Of a stretch of DNA of 64,000 nt, positions 23,336 through 36,801 are shown in pieces. Location: assembly GCF_000004075.3 (NCBI RefSeq), contig NC_026659.2, forward strand, positions 21,346,272 to 21,410,271, read 5' to 3'. The notes under the pieces were generated by a model. That model had not been told where the DNA came from, searched no databases, and saw only the letters and a list, made by a program, of their open reading frames with translations. Position numbers and translations under genes: made by a program. This DNA comes from Cucumis sativus. Taxonomy: Eukaryota > Streptophyta > Magnoliopsida > Cucurbitales > Cucurbitaceae. How positions within the stretch are numbered: the stretch's first letter is position 1; each line of letters opens with the position of its first letter.

Positions 23336-26300
23336 CACAAAAATCACTCTAATTTTTACAATAGTTTGTCAGTCTCTCCTACATTTGTCCTGGGATTTTT
23401 TTAGATAATAAACTTAATTAGGATCGTTAAAGGTGTATTTGGAGGTGATTGGGACAATTATCGAAAGAAAGATATTTAAAATGGAATAAGTGTTTGTAGG
23501 TGAAGCTCAAATCACTTTCAAGCAAAGGCCCTCGGCCCTCCTTCCTCCCCAAAGATAAGGAAAGGAAAGGAGAGAAAAGAAAAAGTTATATAGGAAAAAG
23601 GAGAATGGTCAAATTATCGGATCCATTCAAAGTCGAAACAAACTGTTTTCTTTTAGTTTCAATTCCCTATAGAATTAATTATACACTAACGTTGTAGGAC
23701 TGTCAACACACCAACACAAAGCCAAAGTCCAATAAATTTAATAAATAAACATTTTTACTTTTTAAAATCACCAATCCAATCCTATTTTAATATTCATTTA
23801 TAATGAATGAATCAATTGTTGATTTGACTCAAATGATTTTCAAAAAGTTAGAATTTTAGTGTTGAAAATCCGTTTATAACACAATAAATTTGAATGTTGT
23901 TGTAACAATAGGTCAACGATTTGAAGGAAAAATTATTTGAATTTACCTATGTGTTCTATGATTTAGTTTCGTTCCTATTTTTCAATAAAATCTCGTAATT
24001 ACTCCTAACGAAAGTACTAAATTAAATTTTTTTTTAGCTATATTTAATTTCCTGTATGGTTCATTTTTTCAAATAATAAATCATGGATATCTTACATTAC
24101 ACTTATTGGCCTAATTTGTCTCATGAGGCTCGACCTCAGCATGATCGAACACGAGTTGATGTTGGTCAAGTCGTGTCCAAACCTTACCATGTTCCAAACT
24201 CTCCAATTTTCCATTAGTTTGAGTAGAAATGAAACTTTGTGTTGGATGTAAATTCTTGTATCTTAGTCATAGCTATTGTTTATTATTATTCTAAAGTCAA
24301 TAGTATTTGTTTGATTGATATCTTTGATTATTTGTTATTATCCATTTATTGGCTAACACACTATTCAATTATATTCAAAGCTAGTAATTAATTTATAAAA
24401 TATAAACGATAATTTCATATCATTATTGCGTGTTCCCATGACGTTGATTGTTTGTCTTCATTTTATATAAACCATTCAATTGATAGAGATTAATCAACAT
24501 GGATAACTCTTATTAAGAATCTATATCACTTCAATCTGTCTTTATTTCCAAACAAATCAAGGTTCAACATTAAGAAAGAAAAACTAACCATTCTTATGAA
24601 ATTGACAATTAAAGAAAATATATATATATATAAAAACATAAAGCAATCAAAGATTAACATAGAGATTTACCAGTGTGTTAGCTTTGCAGAGGGAGAGCTG
24701 TTTTGTTTTATTATTATCAGGTGTTAGTCTATGTAACACATTTTTCTAAACTGTATGAACAAAACTATAGATGATGAAAGTATACCAAATACTAATCATA
24801 AGGGGAGATAAAATTATACTCAATCAATTAAATGATGATGCTTTCATTGTATAATTAAGACTAAATAAGTTTGTTTTTAGAGAATAATAGTAATAATAAA
24901 GAATCTAGCAACCTTGTAATCTAAATCATTTATAATATATTCCTTTTGTAGGGTTGATTTCTTCTTCTTCTTCTTTTTAATAAATAAGTTAACTGTTTTT
25001 TTTTTTTTATATTAATATAAGATTCTTATTAATTTATAATATTTACTTGATGAAAGATAACTTCAATCAAATGATCAATAACACAATCATATATTAAAAA
25101 TAAATAAATTAGACGTTGATACTAAGTATTGAAAAAATCATTAAATTTGTATCTTTGATTATTATAATCATTAAAACGATTAAACTATGCTCAAAACATA
25201 ACAAACTACTTCCATACTTTAATCCAATGAGATAAACCCTTTAAAAAATCCAATTAAATATACAAATAGTTTCAATCTATTTTAAAAAATGTTCCAAAAA
25301 TAAAGTATTTCCTACTCATTTATTTATATACATGTATATATATATAATGCAGAAAAGGTAAGGAAGAAGAAAAGAAAGGAAATGTGAGAAAATGACATGT
25401 CTCTATCCACTTGTCTTTATTTTTTTTTTGAAAACGAGAAAAGGAAAAAAGAAAAAAGAAAATCACTTTTCCCCTCCCCTTCAAAAATATTTAATGCTTT
25501 TATTTGAGAAGAAAAAAAAACAAATAAATTTTAAGATACAAAAGTTGGATTGATGTATCTTTCTACTGCTTTAATTTTCCAGGTATATGCTTACAAGGTA
25601 ATGAATAATCTTTTTGTTAATGTAAGTGTTAACACTATGATCTATGATTTAAAACACAACAACTCATACTGTGTACGTTGAGGATTAAGAGATTTATGAT
25701 TATAATAATGTAGTTAATTGTATGATATAATAGAAGTTTAGTTTTGTTTCGGGAGGCTATTATTATTATTATTATTTAAAAAGAAAGAGGCTAAAAAAAA
25801 GTGATTTCCCAAAATTAAAAAAAGGTTGAAAAGAAAAGAAAATACAACCCATATTAGCAACTTGGTTGAACCCACAAAGCCCAAAAAAGCAAAGCCATAA
25901 TAACACTCTAAAAAGTGAACATCATCACTCAACAATAAAACACCAAATCACAGATGAAATGCTCTGTCATTTCATTTATATATAATATATACATACAACT
26001 TCAATTCTATTTTCTTTGTTAATCTCACCCTTGCTTTCACTCAACGCTGCCACATGTCATCACTTTACAAGTTCTTTGGATTTCATATCGACAATTTGAC
26101 GGTGATACACCCAACATTTAGTTCTTCAATTCCCCCTTCCCATCCTTTTTAATTCATAAATAAGTATCCCTTTGCATTACTTTCATCAATTTTTTGGAAT
26201 TTTTTTTTTTTAATTTTACTATATATTCAAATTTTATTACGTATTTTTGTCTATCATGATATACAAATATTAACATGTCCATGAATATTTAATATATATA

Positions 26301-28100
26301 TATATATTAGGTTATGAATAAGTTGTGAATAAGTTGGATAGTTGTTAGTATGAGGCTTTCTGAAAATAATTATTGGTATAATTAAATTTGATATTGACTC
26401 TTTGGAATCACTTTCTTAAAATGTGTTGAAAAGTGCTTTTTAAGGGAAAAATGTTTTTGCATTAATTCAAAGCGTTCCTAATTAAGAACTTTAATACTAT
26501 ATTATCTTAAATAGTGTTGTTGCACTTATAATGTTTGTGAATTTACGTTATTTTTTTTATTTGGCAAATAATAAAAAAGTATAATATTTCGTTTTGTTTC
26601 CGTAAATAGTTGGTCAATTTTTTTTTCATTTATTTAGTATTTTAATCACGAAGCGGTGAGAAGATCCAATTAAATCTACTAGCCAAACAAATTAGAAAGT
26701 AAAATATAATTCATAATCGAGAATGATCTTTCGACCAAATTTTCAAACATTTAGAACTATGAAAATGAGAAGCTAAGACACGAATAAGAAAACTACGATA
26801 GTTGACAAAAGGAAAGTCACAAATCAATTGACCTTTATTATACATTAGTAATAAATTAGTCGCGTTGAAAACACATCTTCCGTAAGTATAACTCAAATAA
26901 TTATTTTCTTAGTTCGACCATTTTATTAGGTGATTAGATTATTTGATTATTTTTATCTACTTAAACATGTTTATATTAGCAACACAACTCAATTAATTAA
27001 GTTAATTACATGACTTATATAGTACGTGTGAGTTATTTTAAAACAATTAAACTTACTTTTCTCATTTGTAAAATCAATAAGAAAATACTTCTAATAGTTC
27101 AAGATCGATTTGATTGGTATGGAATTTGCGTTTAAGATATGAAACTAAACATTAGTTTGATTTTGAGTGATTAACATTTAGAGAAATTTAACAACCTTGC
27201 ACTCGAGTTGTAACTAAATCCCAACATGTAAAATATGAACCATCGATTAAGAAGGTTAAAAGTTTAAATCTTCCGCTACAAAATTGTCTAACTAATTATT
27301 ATTATTGTTATTATTTTTACTAAAATATCATTTTTGGTATACGTACTTTTAAGTTCGTTAAATTCGGGATCATTATACTTTCAAAAATCAAATTTTAGTT
27401 ATTATATTTTTAACCAATCTTAATTTTATTTTACGAGTTAGTTGTCTTTTTTTCTATTACTATATTTACAGTCAAATTTAAAAATATGAATATAAATTAT
27501 TTTTCCTTTCCTACAAAATTAAAATTTATTATTAAATTAGATTAAATTTATGTTTTATTGAAAGTATAAAGATTAAAATTGAGCCTTTAAACATTAGTAT
27601 GCCATATTTTACCCAAATGCAATGTGAATGAGTCAACGATAATTTAAAAGGTGGATCTCATGTGATAACGTTTAGTGTTTGTTTATTTGTGTTATTATTA
27701 ACATTTTGTTTAATAGTAGGGTAAATGAGGAGGATGGATATTTGTGTTGAGGGAATAAAGAAGTTTGTAATACAAGGTGATTAAAATGATATTTGTAAAA
27801 CGAAGAGAAAGGGAAGAAAGCATGAAAATAAGAAGAGTTATTTGGTTAAGTTGTTAATAGTTATTTGGTTAATGGCAATAGGGAATAGGCAATCGCCAAA
27901 TTACTCCAAATGTTGAACAACGCTTCTCGCCTGCATTTGACCGTTATAAAAGTTAAAATTAAAAAGAAAAGGCAAAACCGAAATAATAAATAAATAAATA
28001 ATAATAATAATATTAGTTTTCTTATTTTTCTTAAAATAAATAAATATTAAAAAGAAATGATGATATATTTTTAATTTTTTTTTGTTGGAGGGGGTGAATG
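23336..28100. other. AT-rich intergenic region upstream of the ABCB gene
   Basis: No gene is supported. It contains homopolymer and (TA)n stretches (24619-24631, 25338-25346, 26293-26307), the trinucleotide run (TTA)n near 25759-25777 and purine-rich tracts at 25430-25460. All reading frames are short and AT-driven. Confidence 0.5.
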
Positions 28101-28195
28101 ATACTTTGGGGTGAGTCAAAAAATTGCCTGGTGTCTCCGCCATTTTTGACTCACTCTCTCACCTTCAAACCAACCTCCATTTTTCTTTCTTTCTC

Positions 28196-28253
28196 TTTCT
28201 CCTTCTCCTTCTCCTTCTCCTTCTCCTTCTCCAACAACAACAACAACAACAAC
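28196..28253. repeat. (CTTCTC)n and (AAC)n microsatellites in the ABCB 5' region
   Basis: A CTTCTC hexamer run is followed directly by seven AAC/CAA triplets, about 275 bp before the ABCB start codon. The ORFs spanning it (both strands) are translations of the repeat. Confidence 0.85.
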
Positions 28254-28450
28254 ATCGTCAAGGAACTTCATACGCAGATTTTCAAACCCTTCAAACAGTA
28301 TCATTTCTTCCTTTATTTCTTTCGTTTCTTTTAAATTTCCTCTAAATTTAGCAGATCTGTCGCTAAATTTAGGGGGAATTAGGGTTTTTCAATTTCTTCT
28401 CTTTCTTTTTCTTGATTGACGGACAGGTGAGGAAGCTAGGGGATTAGGGT

Positions 28451-28466
28451 TTCTTCTTCTCCTTCT

Positions 28467-28501
<35 letters not shown>

Positions 28502-28526
28502 TTCCTCTTCTTCTTCTTCTTCTTCA
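28451..28526. repeat. (CTT)n tract directly before the ABCB start codon
   Basis: About 75 bp of nearly pure CTT/TCC triplets run to within 3 bp of the ATG at 28529, so the probable 5' UTR is a long pyrimidine tract. Such tracts are common in plant leaders and may affect transcription or translation; that role is not shown here. Confidence 0.85.
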
Positions 28527-28528
28527 AG

Positions 28529-31500
28529 ATGATGATCTCTCGGGGGTTGTTTGGGTGGTCTCCACCTCATATACAACCCTTGACTCCTGTCTCTGAGGTA
28601 TCCGAGCCGCCCGAATCTCCGTCTCCCTATCTTGACCCCGGTAACGACCCTACCGGTGAGCGGCTTGAGGAGCCCGAAGAGATCGAGGAGCCCGAAGAGA
28701 TTGAGCCGCCTCCTGCTGCTGTGCCGTTTTCGCGGCTCTTTGCGTGTGCTGACCGCCTTGATTGGACTTTAATGGTTGTTGGATCCATTGCTGCTGCTGC
28801 ACACGGTACTGCTTTGGTTGTTTATCTCCATTACTTTGCTAAGATTGTCCATGTGCTGAGGGTTCCAACCGGCGTTGATGAGCAGTATCAGAGATTTAGG
28901 GAGGTTAGTGATTGATTCTGGGTAACCATCCCTCCTTCTGGGGATTTTTTTTTTTTGTGTGCTACTGGTGATTTCTGTGCTTGTTTCTTAGGTAATTACT
29001 ATAATTGAAGTTTGAAATGGTGGAACTGGGCTTTTACTGAGCTAATTTTATTGGTCAAGGTGGGTGAGCTTAGAATATAGGTTCTGGAATCATTCTCTTT
29101 TTCTTCCTGTTTGGTTTCTTTGGTAATCGGACTAAGAGAATCTTTTATTCGGAAACCTTTTTCCTTTAGTAAAAATAATAGTTTCCTTTTTTCTGGACAT
29201 GCCATTTACTTTTCTCGTCACTCATATGACTGACTAGTTTGGTGGTCTCGTCCGAATATTCACGAGCATATATAATATTACCAGCAAGCTTAATTCCTGA
29301 TGTATAAATTAACGAACTTGTCTCCTAGATGCTTGACTTTGAAAAGACATGGGGTTTGTAGCTTGTGTTAGAAACGTGTCTTTTGGTTGTATTCGTTTTC
29401 CACTTTTCTTAAGTTAATTTAATTCCCTTTGAGTATTGTTTTGAGATTGGAGGTTTTAGTTGAGTCTATTCTATAGATGATTTATGCATTGTTTTAATTT
29501 GATTTTTTCCAGTCTGAAGTTACATTCTTAACACATCAGTTCTCTTAATTATTATTCTGTATGCTTAGGAAATGACCTAGTGAGAAGTTGATTTATGCAT
29601 TATTCTGTATTCTTAACACACAAATTCTCTTAAGATGATTTATGCATTGTACCAGAATTAGTGAGAAGTTCTAAATTTTTTGTTTGGATTTCATTTCTGT
29701 TGCAGCTTGCTTTAAGCGTTGTTTATATTGCTATTGGTGTTTTCATTGCCGGTTGGATTGGTAAGATCTAATATTATTTGATGCTAGTTTACTAAATTCC
29801 TTGTTCATACTTAAGTTGGTTTTATTGGCAATCAACTAACTTGTCTGTGTGATAGAGGTTTCATGCTGGATTCTGACCGGTGAAAGGCAAACTGCTGTCA
29901 TTAGATCCAGATACGTTCAAGTTTTACTTAATCAGGATATGAGTTTCTTCGATACATATGGCAACAACGGGGACATTGTGAGCCAAGTATTGAGTGATGT
30001 GCTGCTAATTCAGTCTGCTCTTAGTGAAAAAGTATGTCTTGAACTCCACTGGGGATTGGGAATAAAATTCAATCTCTGTTATTTTGTTCATCTTCTATAT
30101 ATTCATTGGGATTTTCCCTGACCATGCTTGCTTGTTATTTTTGCACTCTTTTCAGGTTGGAAACTATATACACAACATGGCTACATTCTTTAGTGGCCTT
30201 GTCATTGGATTTATCAACTGTTGGCAGATTGCTCTCATAACTTTGGCGACTGGTCCTTTCATAGTTGCTGCTGGAGGAATATCAAATATATTTCTTCATA
30301 GGCTTGCTGAAAATATTCAAGATGCATATGCTGAAGCTGCTAGCATTGCAGAGCAGGTCGTTATTTTTCTTTTACTTCTTTCTTTCAGTGGACCATAGTT
30401 TCTACTCCCCAATGGTTTTAAAATTGTTTGAGGTGTAAGCCTTGAGGCAAGGCAGCCTTGCAATGCCTCACCTCTCTATGAGAAAAGGCCTAGGGCTGCA
30501 TCTTTGAAACACTACTACCCCCTACGACATCATGAGACTTTTGGTATTTTACACTGCTAATATTGCTACGATACCTACCATTCCATGTGTCGTTTGTTAG
30601 TTTAGTGGATCCATAGCACTACAAAGTCATAGCCACAACTCTGCCTTTTGTAATGTGCATAGAATGCCACTGAAATTTATTGATTGGGGTGTTCAGTCTA
30701 TAGCATATATCAAAGGATGGACAGGGTCATCTGGTCAAGATGAATACTTTTGGCATTATGTGAAGGTGGGAGGGAGGCAGGGAGAAGCAGGATGATATAT
30801 GGATGGACAAAAGGAGTATAAGATGGGTTGGGGGGGGGGGGGTGGAGGCATAGAGAGAGAGAGAGTGATGGAAAGGAGAGCCAGGGATGAGGAGAAGAGA
30901 GGAGTTAGGGGGGGAATTGGGTTTATGAGCGAGAATGACCAATGTTAGGAGTGCGGGGAGAAATGTATTATTAGGATGTGAACATATGAAAACAGTGAAA
31001 TCAGAGAATTATGATGACCATCCATATCTTTTAAGTAGCATAGATAGAAAAAAAAAAAAGCTTTTCAATCAGGGGATGCAAAAAACATTGTTGCATTCCC
31101 CCATAACCTTTTATTCTTCTCTCCAAGTCACATATAAGATAGACATATTAGAGTATCAGATTAACAGCCCAAACCAAGGTTTTTCTATAAACAAAGGCAG
31201 CACACTTATTAGAGCCAAAGACATGCTATACAATTGGAAGAGACCGAGTTCAATAATTTTATGCCAAACTCCATCTAGGAAGAGGATATTGGGTGACAAG
31301 GAGCTCTAGATTCTCCTTTTCTGCATCATGTGAGAAATATACATCCTTGAGAACTGCAATAAAGCAAATAATTTTTTTTTTGAGAGTTGCTCCATGAGTG
31401 GCAAATACATCCTTGAGGACTGGAAGGAGTACGGTGTGTGAGATAAAAAAACCATGTTCTGTGAAATGGTCAACTTTTTCTTTATGTAAATATTGCTTAG

Positions 31501-34500
31501 AAGGAAAAGAAAATGTGTGATTTTCATTGTTTTGAAATCTGTATTGAACTTATTATGCAGGCAGTTTCTTATGTCAGGACACTGTATGCATTCACTAATG
31601 AAACATTAGCCAAGTATTCTTATGCAACATCGTTACAAGCAACTCTTAGATATGGTATATTGATAAGCCTTGTGCAAGGACTCGGGCTTGGATTCACGTA
31701 TGGGCTGGCAATATGTTCCTGTGCTTTGCAACTTTGGGTTGGAAGGTTCTTGGTCACACATCAGAAAGCTCATGGAGGAGAGATTATAACAGCACTATTC
31801 GCTGTAATTTTAAGTGGCCTGTAAGTGTATTTTTCAAGTTTGCTACAAAGTTTAAATTCTTGTTTTTCCTTCCTACTTATATATATTATTTTTCTGTAGT
31901 GGGTTAAACCAAGCTGCTACAAACTTCTATTCATTTGACCAAGGACGGATAGCTGCTTATAGACTTTTTGAGATGATAAGTCGGTCGTCATCTTCAAGTA
32001 ATCAGGATGGAGTCACCCCATCTTCCATTCAAGGAAATATTGAATTTCGTAATGTATATTTTAGCTACCTATCCCGCCCTGAAATTCCCATCTTGAGTGG
32101 ATTTTACCTAACGGTGCCTGCAAAAAAAGCTGTGGCACTTGTGGGGAGAAATGGATCTGGAAAAAGCAGTATAATCCCACTCATGGAGCGGTTTTATGAT
32201 CCCACATTAGGTACAAAATTTGTATTTTTGCTTCTCTTGATTCCTCATAATCCTCTCCTTGGGGCTTTAACAAATGTTCTACTCTAGATGTTTCTTAGCA
32301 CCTCAAACTGTCTGCCTATTTTTTTGCTTCAGGAGAAGTTCTTTTGGATGGAGAAAATATAAAGAACCTAAAATTAGAGTGGCTACGAAGTCAGATAGGA
32401 TTAGTGACACAAGAACCTGCCTTGCTAAGTTTGAGTATACGAGATAATATTGCATACGGGCGGAATGCTACTCTTGATCAAATTGAAGAAGCTGCTAAAA
32501 TAGCTCATGCACATACGTTTATTAGCTCTCTTGAGAAAGGATATGACACACAGGTAATTCAAAAGTCGTGAAGGTTATGGTTGAGTTATTTCATTTATTG
32601 TTCAATGAGTACCAACATCCCCCTTTTGTTTATTATTTTTAAAACTTCCAATTATCAGGTAGGTAGGGCTGGAATTGAGCTGATGGAGGAACAGAAAATA
32701 AAACTCTCAATTGCCCGGGCGGTGCTTTTAAATCCATCTATTCTGCTGCTTGATGAGGTAACTGGTGGTCTTGATTTTGAGGCTGAAAAAACAGTGCAAG
32801 CTGCTCTTGATCTTCTCATGCTGGGACGCTCAACAATAATTATAGCTCGGCGGCTTAGTCTGATACGGAATGCGGACTACATTGCTGTGATGGAGGAGGG
32901 TCAACTTGTTGAAATGGGCACGCATGATGAATTGTTAAGCCTCGATGGCCTTTACACAGAACTTCTTAAATGTGAAGAAGCCGCAAAGCTTCCCAGAAGG
33001 TATAGTTAAGAGTTTTGCACTGTAAATTTTCTATGTGGTGTATATTCTTTTGAAATCCAGTTTGTTAGTTTCTGCTGTTAGAGGTTTTTTCTTCTGGTGA
33101 ACTTCAGCAATTTTTTATTCCTTTGATGGTTCAACTGGGAAGATTCCCTACTTCAAGGCAATCCATCCTGGGTTTAAATCCCCTCCCTCACCTTATATGG
33201 ATTGAAAATGAAATTTTAGCAGGGTTCTCCCAGATTTCCATTTACATGAATAAGAATGTTAATTGTTTGTTTTTTTTGGTTATTTTGATGGAATCCGAGC
33301 TTACATGGAGATGAATCAAAGTAATTGTTAATTGTAAATGTACTTCTGTTTCCTTAAAATTCCATTTAGTGGTCAACTTTTAGCAATCTTTGGCTATGGT
33401 TGGATTTCTTATCTTCCCTTTCCATACTTCCGCCTTCATCTTTGACTGCTGGTTGTTTTCTTATGGGAAAAAGAAAATTGGAATTCGTATTGCGTTGTAT
33501 ATCTCTTGATAATTGAAATTTCTGATTACTTCCTCTGAACTTCTTATATATTACGACTCTGTTCAGGATGCCAGTAAGAAACTACAAGGATTCTTCAACT
33601 TTCCAAATTGAGAAGGATTCTTCTGCAAGCCACAGTGTTCAAGAACCATCATCCCCTAAAATGATGAAGTCACCTTCTCTACAAAGAGTTTCTGGTGTTA
33701 TTCGTCCGACAGATGGTGTTTATAACAATTCTCATGAATCGCCTAAAGCTCCAAGCCCCCCTCCTGAAAAAATGTTGGAAAATGGCCAGATGTTGGACAC
33801 TTCGGTGGACAAGGAACCATCAATTAGGCGGCAGGATAGTTTTGAAATGAGACTCCCGGAGTTACCCAAAATTGATGTTCAAGCTGCACATCGTCAGACG
33901 TCAAATGGCTCAGACCCTGAGTCACCTGTTTCACCTCTCTTGACATCTGATCCCAAAAGTGAGCGCTCCCATTCACAGACTTTTAGTAGAATACACAGTC
34001 AATCTGATGACTTTCGGATGAAGACGAAGGAAGAAAAGGATACAAAGCATAAAAAGTCACCATCCTTTTGGAGGCTTGCTGAGCTTAGTTTTGCAGAGTG
34101 GCTTTATGCCGTCTTAGGAAGTCTTGGTGCTGCCATCTTTGGATCTTTCAACCCTCTTCTTGCATATGTAATTGCTCTGATAATTACAGCATATTACAAA
34201 AGGGATGAAGGCCATAGCATACGGCATGAGGTAGACAAATGGTGCTTGATCATTGCTTGCATGGGTTTTGTCACAGTGATTGCCAATTTTCTCCAACATT
34301 TTTACTTTGGAATAATGGGGGAGAAAATGACTGAGCGAGTTAGGAGAATGATGTTTTCAGGTTAGTGTTTTGTACTATAGTGTATTTATTATTTTTAATA
34401 CTTCAAATATAATTGTTTATGTGTTCCACTATTTCATTTAACGTTGATTCTTGTCTTTTTCATATTTCTGTCCCCAAAAATAACAGCAATGCTACGAAAT

Positions 34501-36801
34501 GAAGTTGGATGGTTTGACGAAGAGGAGAACAGTGCAGACACTCTATCCATGCGTTTGGCAAATGATGCTACATTTGTGCGAGCTACTTTTAGCAACCGAC
34601 TTTCCATATTTATCCAAGATAGTGCTGCTGTGATTGTAGCACTTCTTATTGGGATGCTGCTACAGTGGCGATTGGCACTTGTGGCATTGGCAACGTTGCC
34701 AGTTTTAACTATTTCTGCCGTTGCACAGGTGTGTATGCTCTACTTTGTAGTTAAGTTTTTCGTTTTCCTAATTATTTTCCAAAAGTCTCATGCTAAGACA
34801 CTCTTAAGTGAATGCACATGCACTCTATCCGCCATCCATCTGTGCTTAGAAATAAAAAAGGTTTTTATTTTTTACTTTTTGAAAATTAAGCCTATAAACA
34901 CTAATTTTACCTCTAAATTTCTTGATTTGATATCTACTTTCGAACAATGTTTTTAAAAACCAAGCAATGTTTTGAAAACTAAAAAAAAGTAGTTTTTTAA
35001 AAACTTGATTTTGTTTTTTTGGAATTTAGCTATGAATTCTTTTACTTGGGGAAGATGAAAACCATAGCAATAGATTTAGAGGAAATAGACTTAATTTTCG
35101 AAAATCAAATAGGTTACCAAAATGACTTCGACGTTTGATTTTGGTAGCATATTCACACAATTACTTTTTCTATTAAATACTAGCAAAAAGCTGTGGTGAC
35201 AGCTTTTTATTAATAATTTTCTTTTTGATTTTTTTGAAAAATGAAACTAAAATTAATTTTTCATATTTCTTCTTTCTCCCTCCCTCTTCCGCTCCATCCA
35301 TGGGTATTGTTTTGGCATGGCCTTTAGTTAGGCAAGCTGGCTTTTCTTTTAGATGTGTGGCAATTGAGGTTAATTGAGAAAGCTTTCCCCATAACCAGAG
35401 GGTTTTTCTATGTATTAGCTTATAAGAATTCCTTCTATTTGGCGGTTTTCTCTCGTCTCTTCATAGTGTCAAGACATTCAATAATTGAACAAAACATTTA
35501 CATTTTCCACATAAGATCTCTGATCTCTCTCTCTCTCTCTCTGGTGCATAAACTGTAATGAAATATTGCAGAAGTTATGGCTTGCTGGATTTTCAAGAGG
35601 CATACAGGAGATGCACCGGAAAGCATCTTTGGTTCTTGAAGATGCAGTTAGAAACATATACACCGTAGTAGCATTCTGTGCTGGAAACAAGGTTGTGGAA
35701 CTCTACAGATTGCAACTGAAGAAAATTTTTAAGCAGAGCTTTCTTCATGGGATGGCCATTGGTTTTGCGTTCGGCTTTTCACAATTTCTGCTTTTTGCCT
35801 GTAATGCCCTTCTTCTTTGGTACACTGCATATTCCGTCAAAAATAAGATAATGGATCTGTCTTCTGCTCTTAAAGTCTACATGGTATTCTCTTTTGCAAC
35901 GTTTGCTTTGGTGGAGCCTTTTGGGTTGGCTCCGTATATACTTAAACGGCGAAAATCACTCATTTCAGTATTTGAAATCATTGATCGTTTACCGAAAATT
36001 GATCCAGACGATAACTCTGCATTGAAGCCGCCTAATGTCTATGGAAGCATTGAGCTAAAAAATGTAGATTTTTGTTATCCTACTCGTCCAGAAGTTTTGG
36101 TATTGAGTAATTTCAGTCTAAAAGTCAATGGTGGGCAAACCGTGGCTGTGGTGGGTGTTTCTGGGTCAGGAAAGAGCACAATAATATCGTTGATTGAGAG
36201 ATTCTATGACCCCGTTGCCGGGCAGGTTATGTTGGACAGTCGAGATCTGAAAACCTATAACCTGAGATGGTTGAGGAATCATTTAGGTCTTGTTCAGCAG
36301 GAACCTATAATCTTTTCAACAACCATTAGGGAAAACATTATATATGCAAGGCACAATGCTAGTGAAGCTGAAATGAAAGAGGCTGCTAGAATAGCAAATG
36401 CTCACCATTTCATTAGTAGCTTGCCTCATGGTTATGACACACATGTAGGAATGAGGGGTGTTGATCTAACCCCAGGGCAAAAACAGAGAATTGCAATTGC
36501 TCGGGTAGTATTGAAGAACGCACCCATCCTCTTGTTGGACGAGGCAAGTTCCTCAATCGAATCTGAGTCGAGTCGAGTCGTGCAAGAAGCTCTCGACACT
36601 TTGATCATGGGAAATAAAACGACTATCCTGATTGCCCACAGAGCTGCAATGATGAGGCACGTTGACAATATTGTGGTACTAAACGGAGGACGAATTGTAG
36701 AGGAAGGTACTCATGATTCCTTGGTGGCCAAAAATGGTCTATACGTCCGTTTGATGCAGCCACATTTCGGTAAGGGTTTGCGACAGCATCGACTTGTTTA
36801 A
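28529..36801 (+). CDS. ABCB20: Full-size ABC transporter subfamily B, ABCB6/ABCB20-like
   Basis: Plasma-membrane P-glycoprotein-type transporter; Arabidopsis ABCB6 and ABCB20 are linked to auxin transport. Eleven exons: 28529-28903, 29706-29760, 29856-30031, 30156-30356, 31561-31820, 31900-32210, 32333-32553, 32659-32999, 33567-34360, 34487-34728, 35572-36801. The sum is 4206 nt, 1401 aa, close to the 1.4-kaa family size. Layout: acidic N-terminus (EEPEEIEEPEEIE), TMD1, NBD1, long Ser-rich linker (about 650-830), TMD2, NBD2. NBD1: Walker A GRNGSGKS (438-445), signature LMEEQ (541-545) instead of LSGGQ, Walker B ILLLDEV, and Arg597 where the H-loop His is expected. NBD2: Walker A GVSGSGKS (1187-1194), signature LTPGQ, D-loop SSSIES, H-loop His1348 kept. 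From memory these oddities are conserved in ABCB6/20, so the gene looks intact. Confidence 0.93.
30357..31560. other. ABCB intron 4: repeat-bearing, no gene
   Basis: The 1.2 kb intron contains a dispersed repeat with GCCTTGAGGCAAGGCAGCCT near 30440, a run of 13 G at 30830-30842 followed by a (GA)n tract, and a local duplication ATACATCCTTGAG (near 31339 and 31409). The 124-codon frame at 30935-31309 lies wholly inside this intron and resembles nothing known. Confidence 0.5.
34729..35571. other. ABCB intron 10, T-rich, no gene
   Basis: The 0.84 kb intron ends with a (CT)n run at about 35524-35542 that serves as an extended polypyrimidine region ahead of the exon 11 acceptor. No coding frame is supported. 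Confidence 0.6.

Noticed and set aside
28098..28345. Overlapping frames on both strands before the ABCB start
   Set aside because: They translate the CTTCTC and AAC microsatellites into low-complexity Phe/Ser, Leu/Gln and Glu/Gly runs.
30935..31309. 124-codon open frame between ABCB exons
   Set aside because: It lies wholly in intron 4, has no family resemblance, and exons 4 and 5 join in frame without it.
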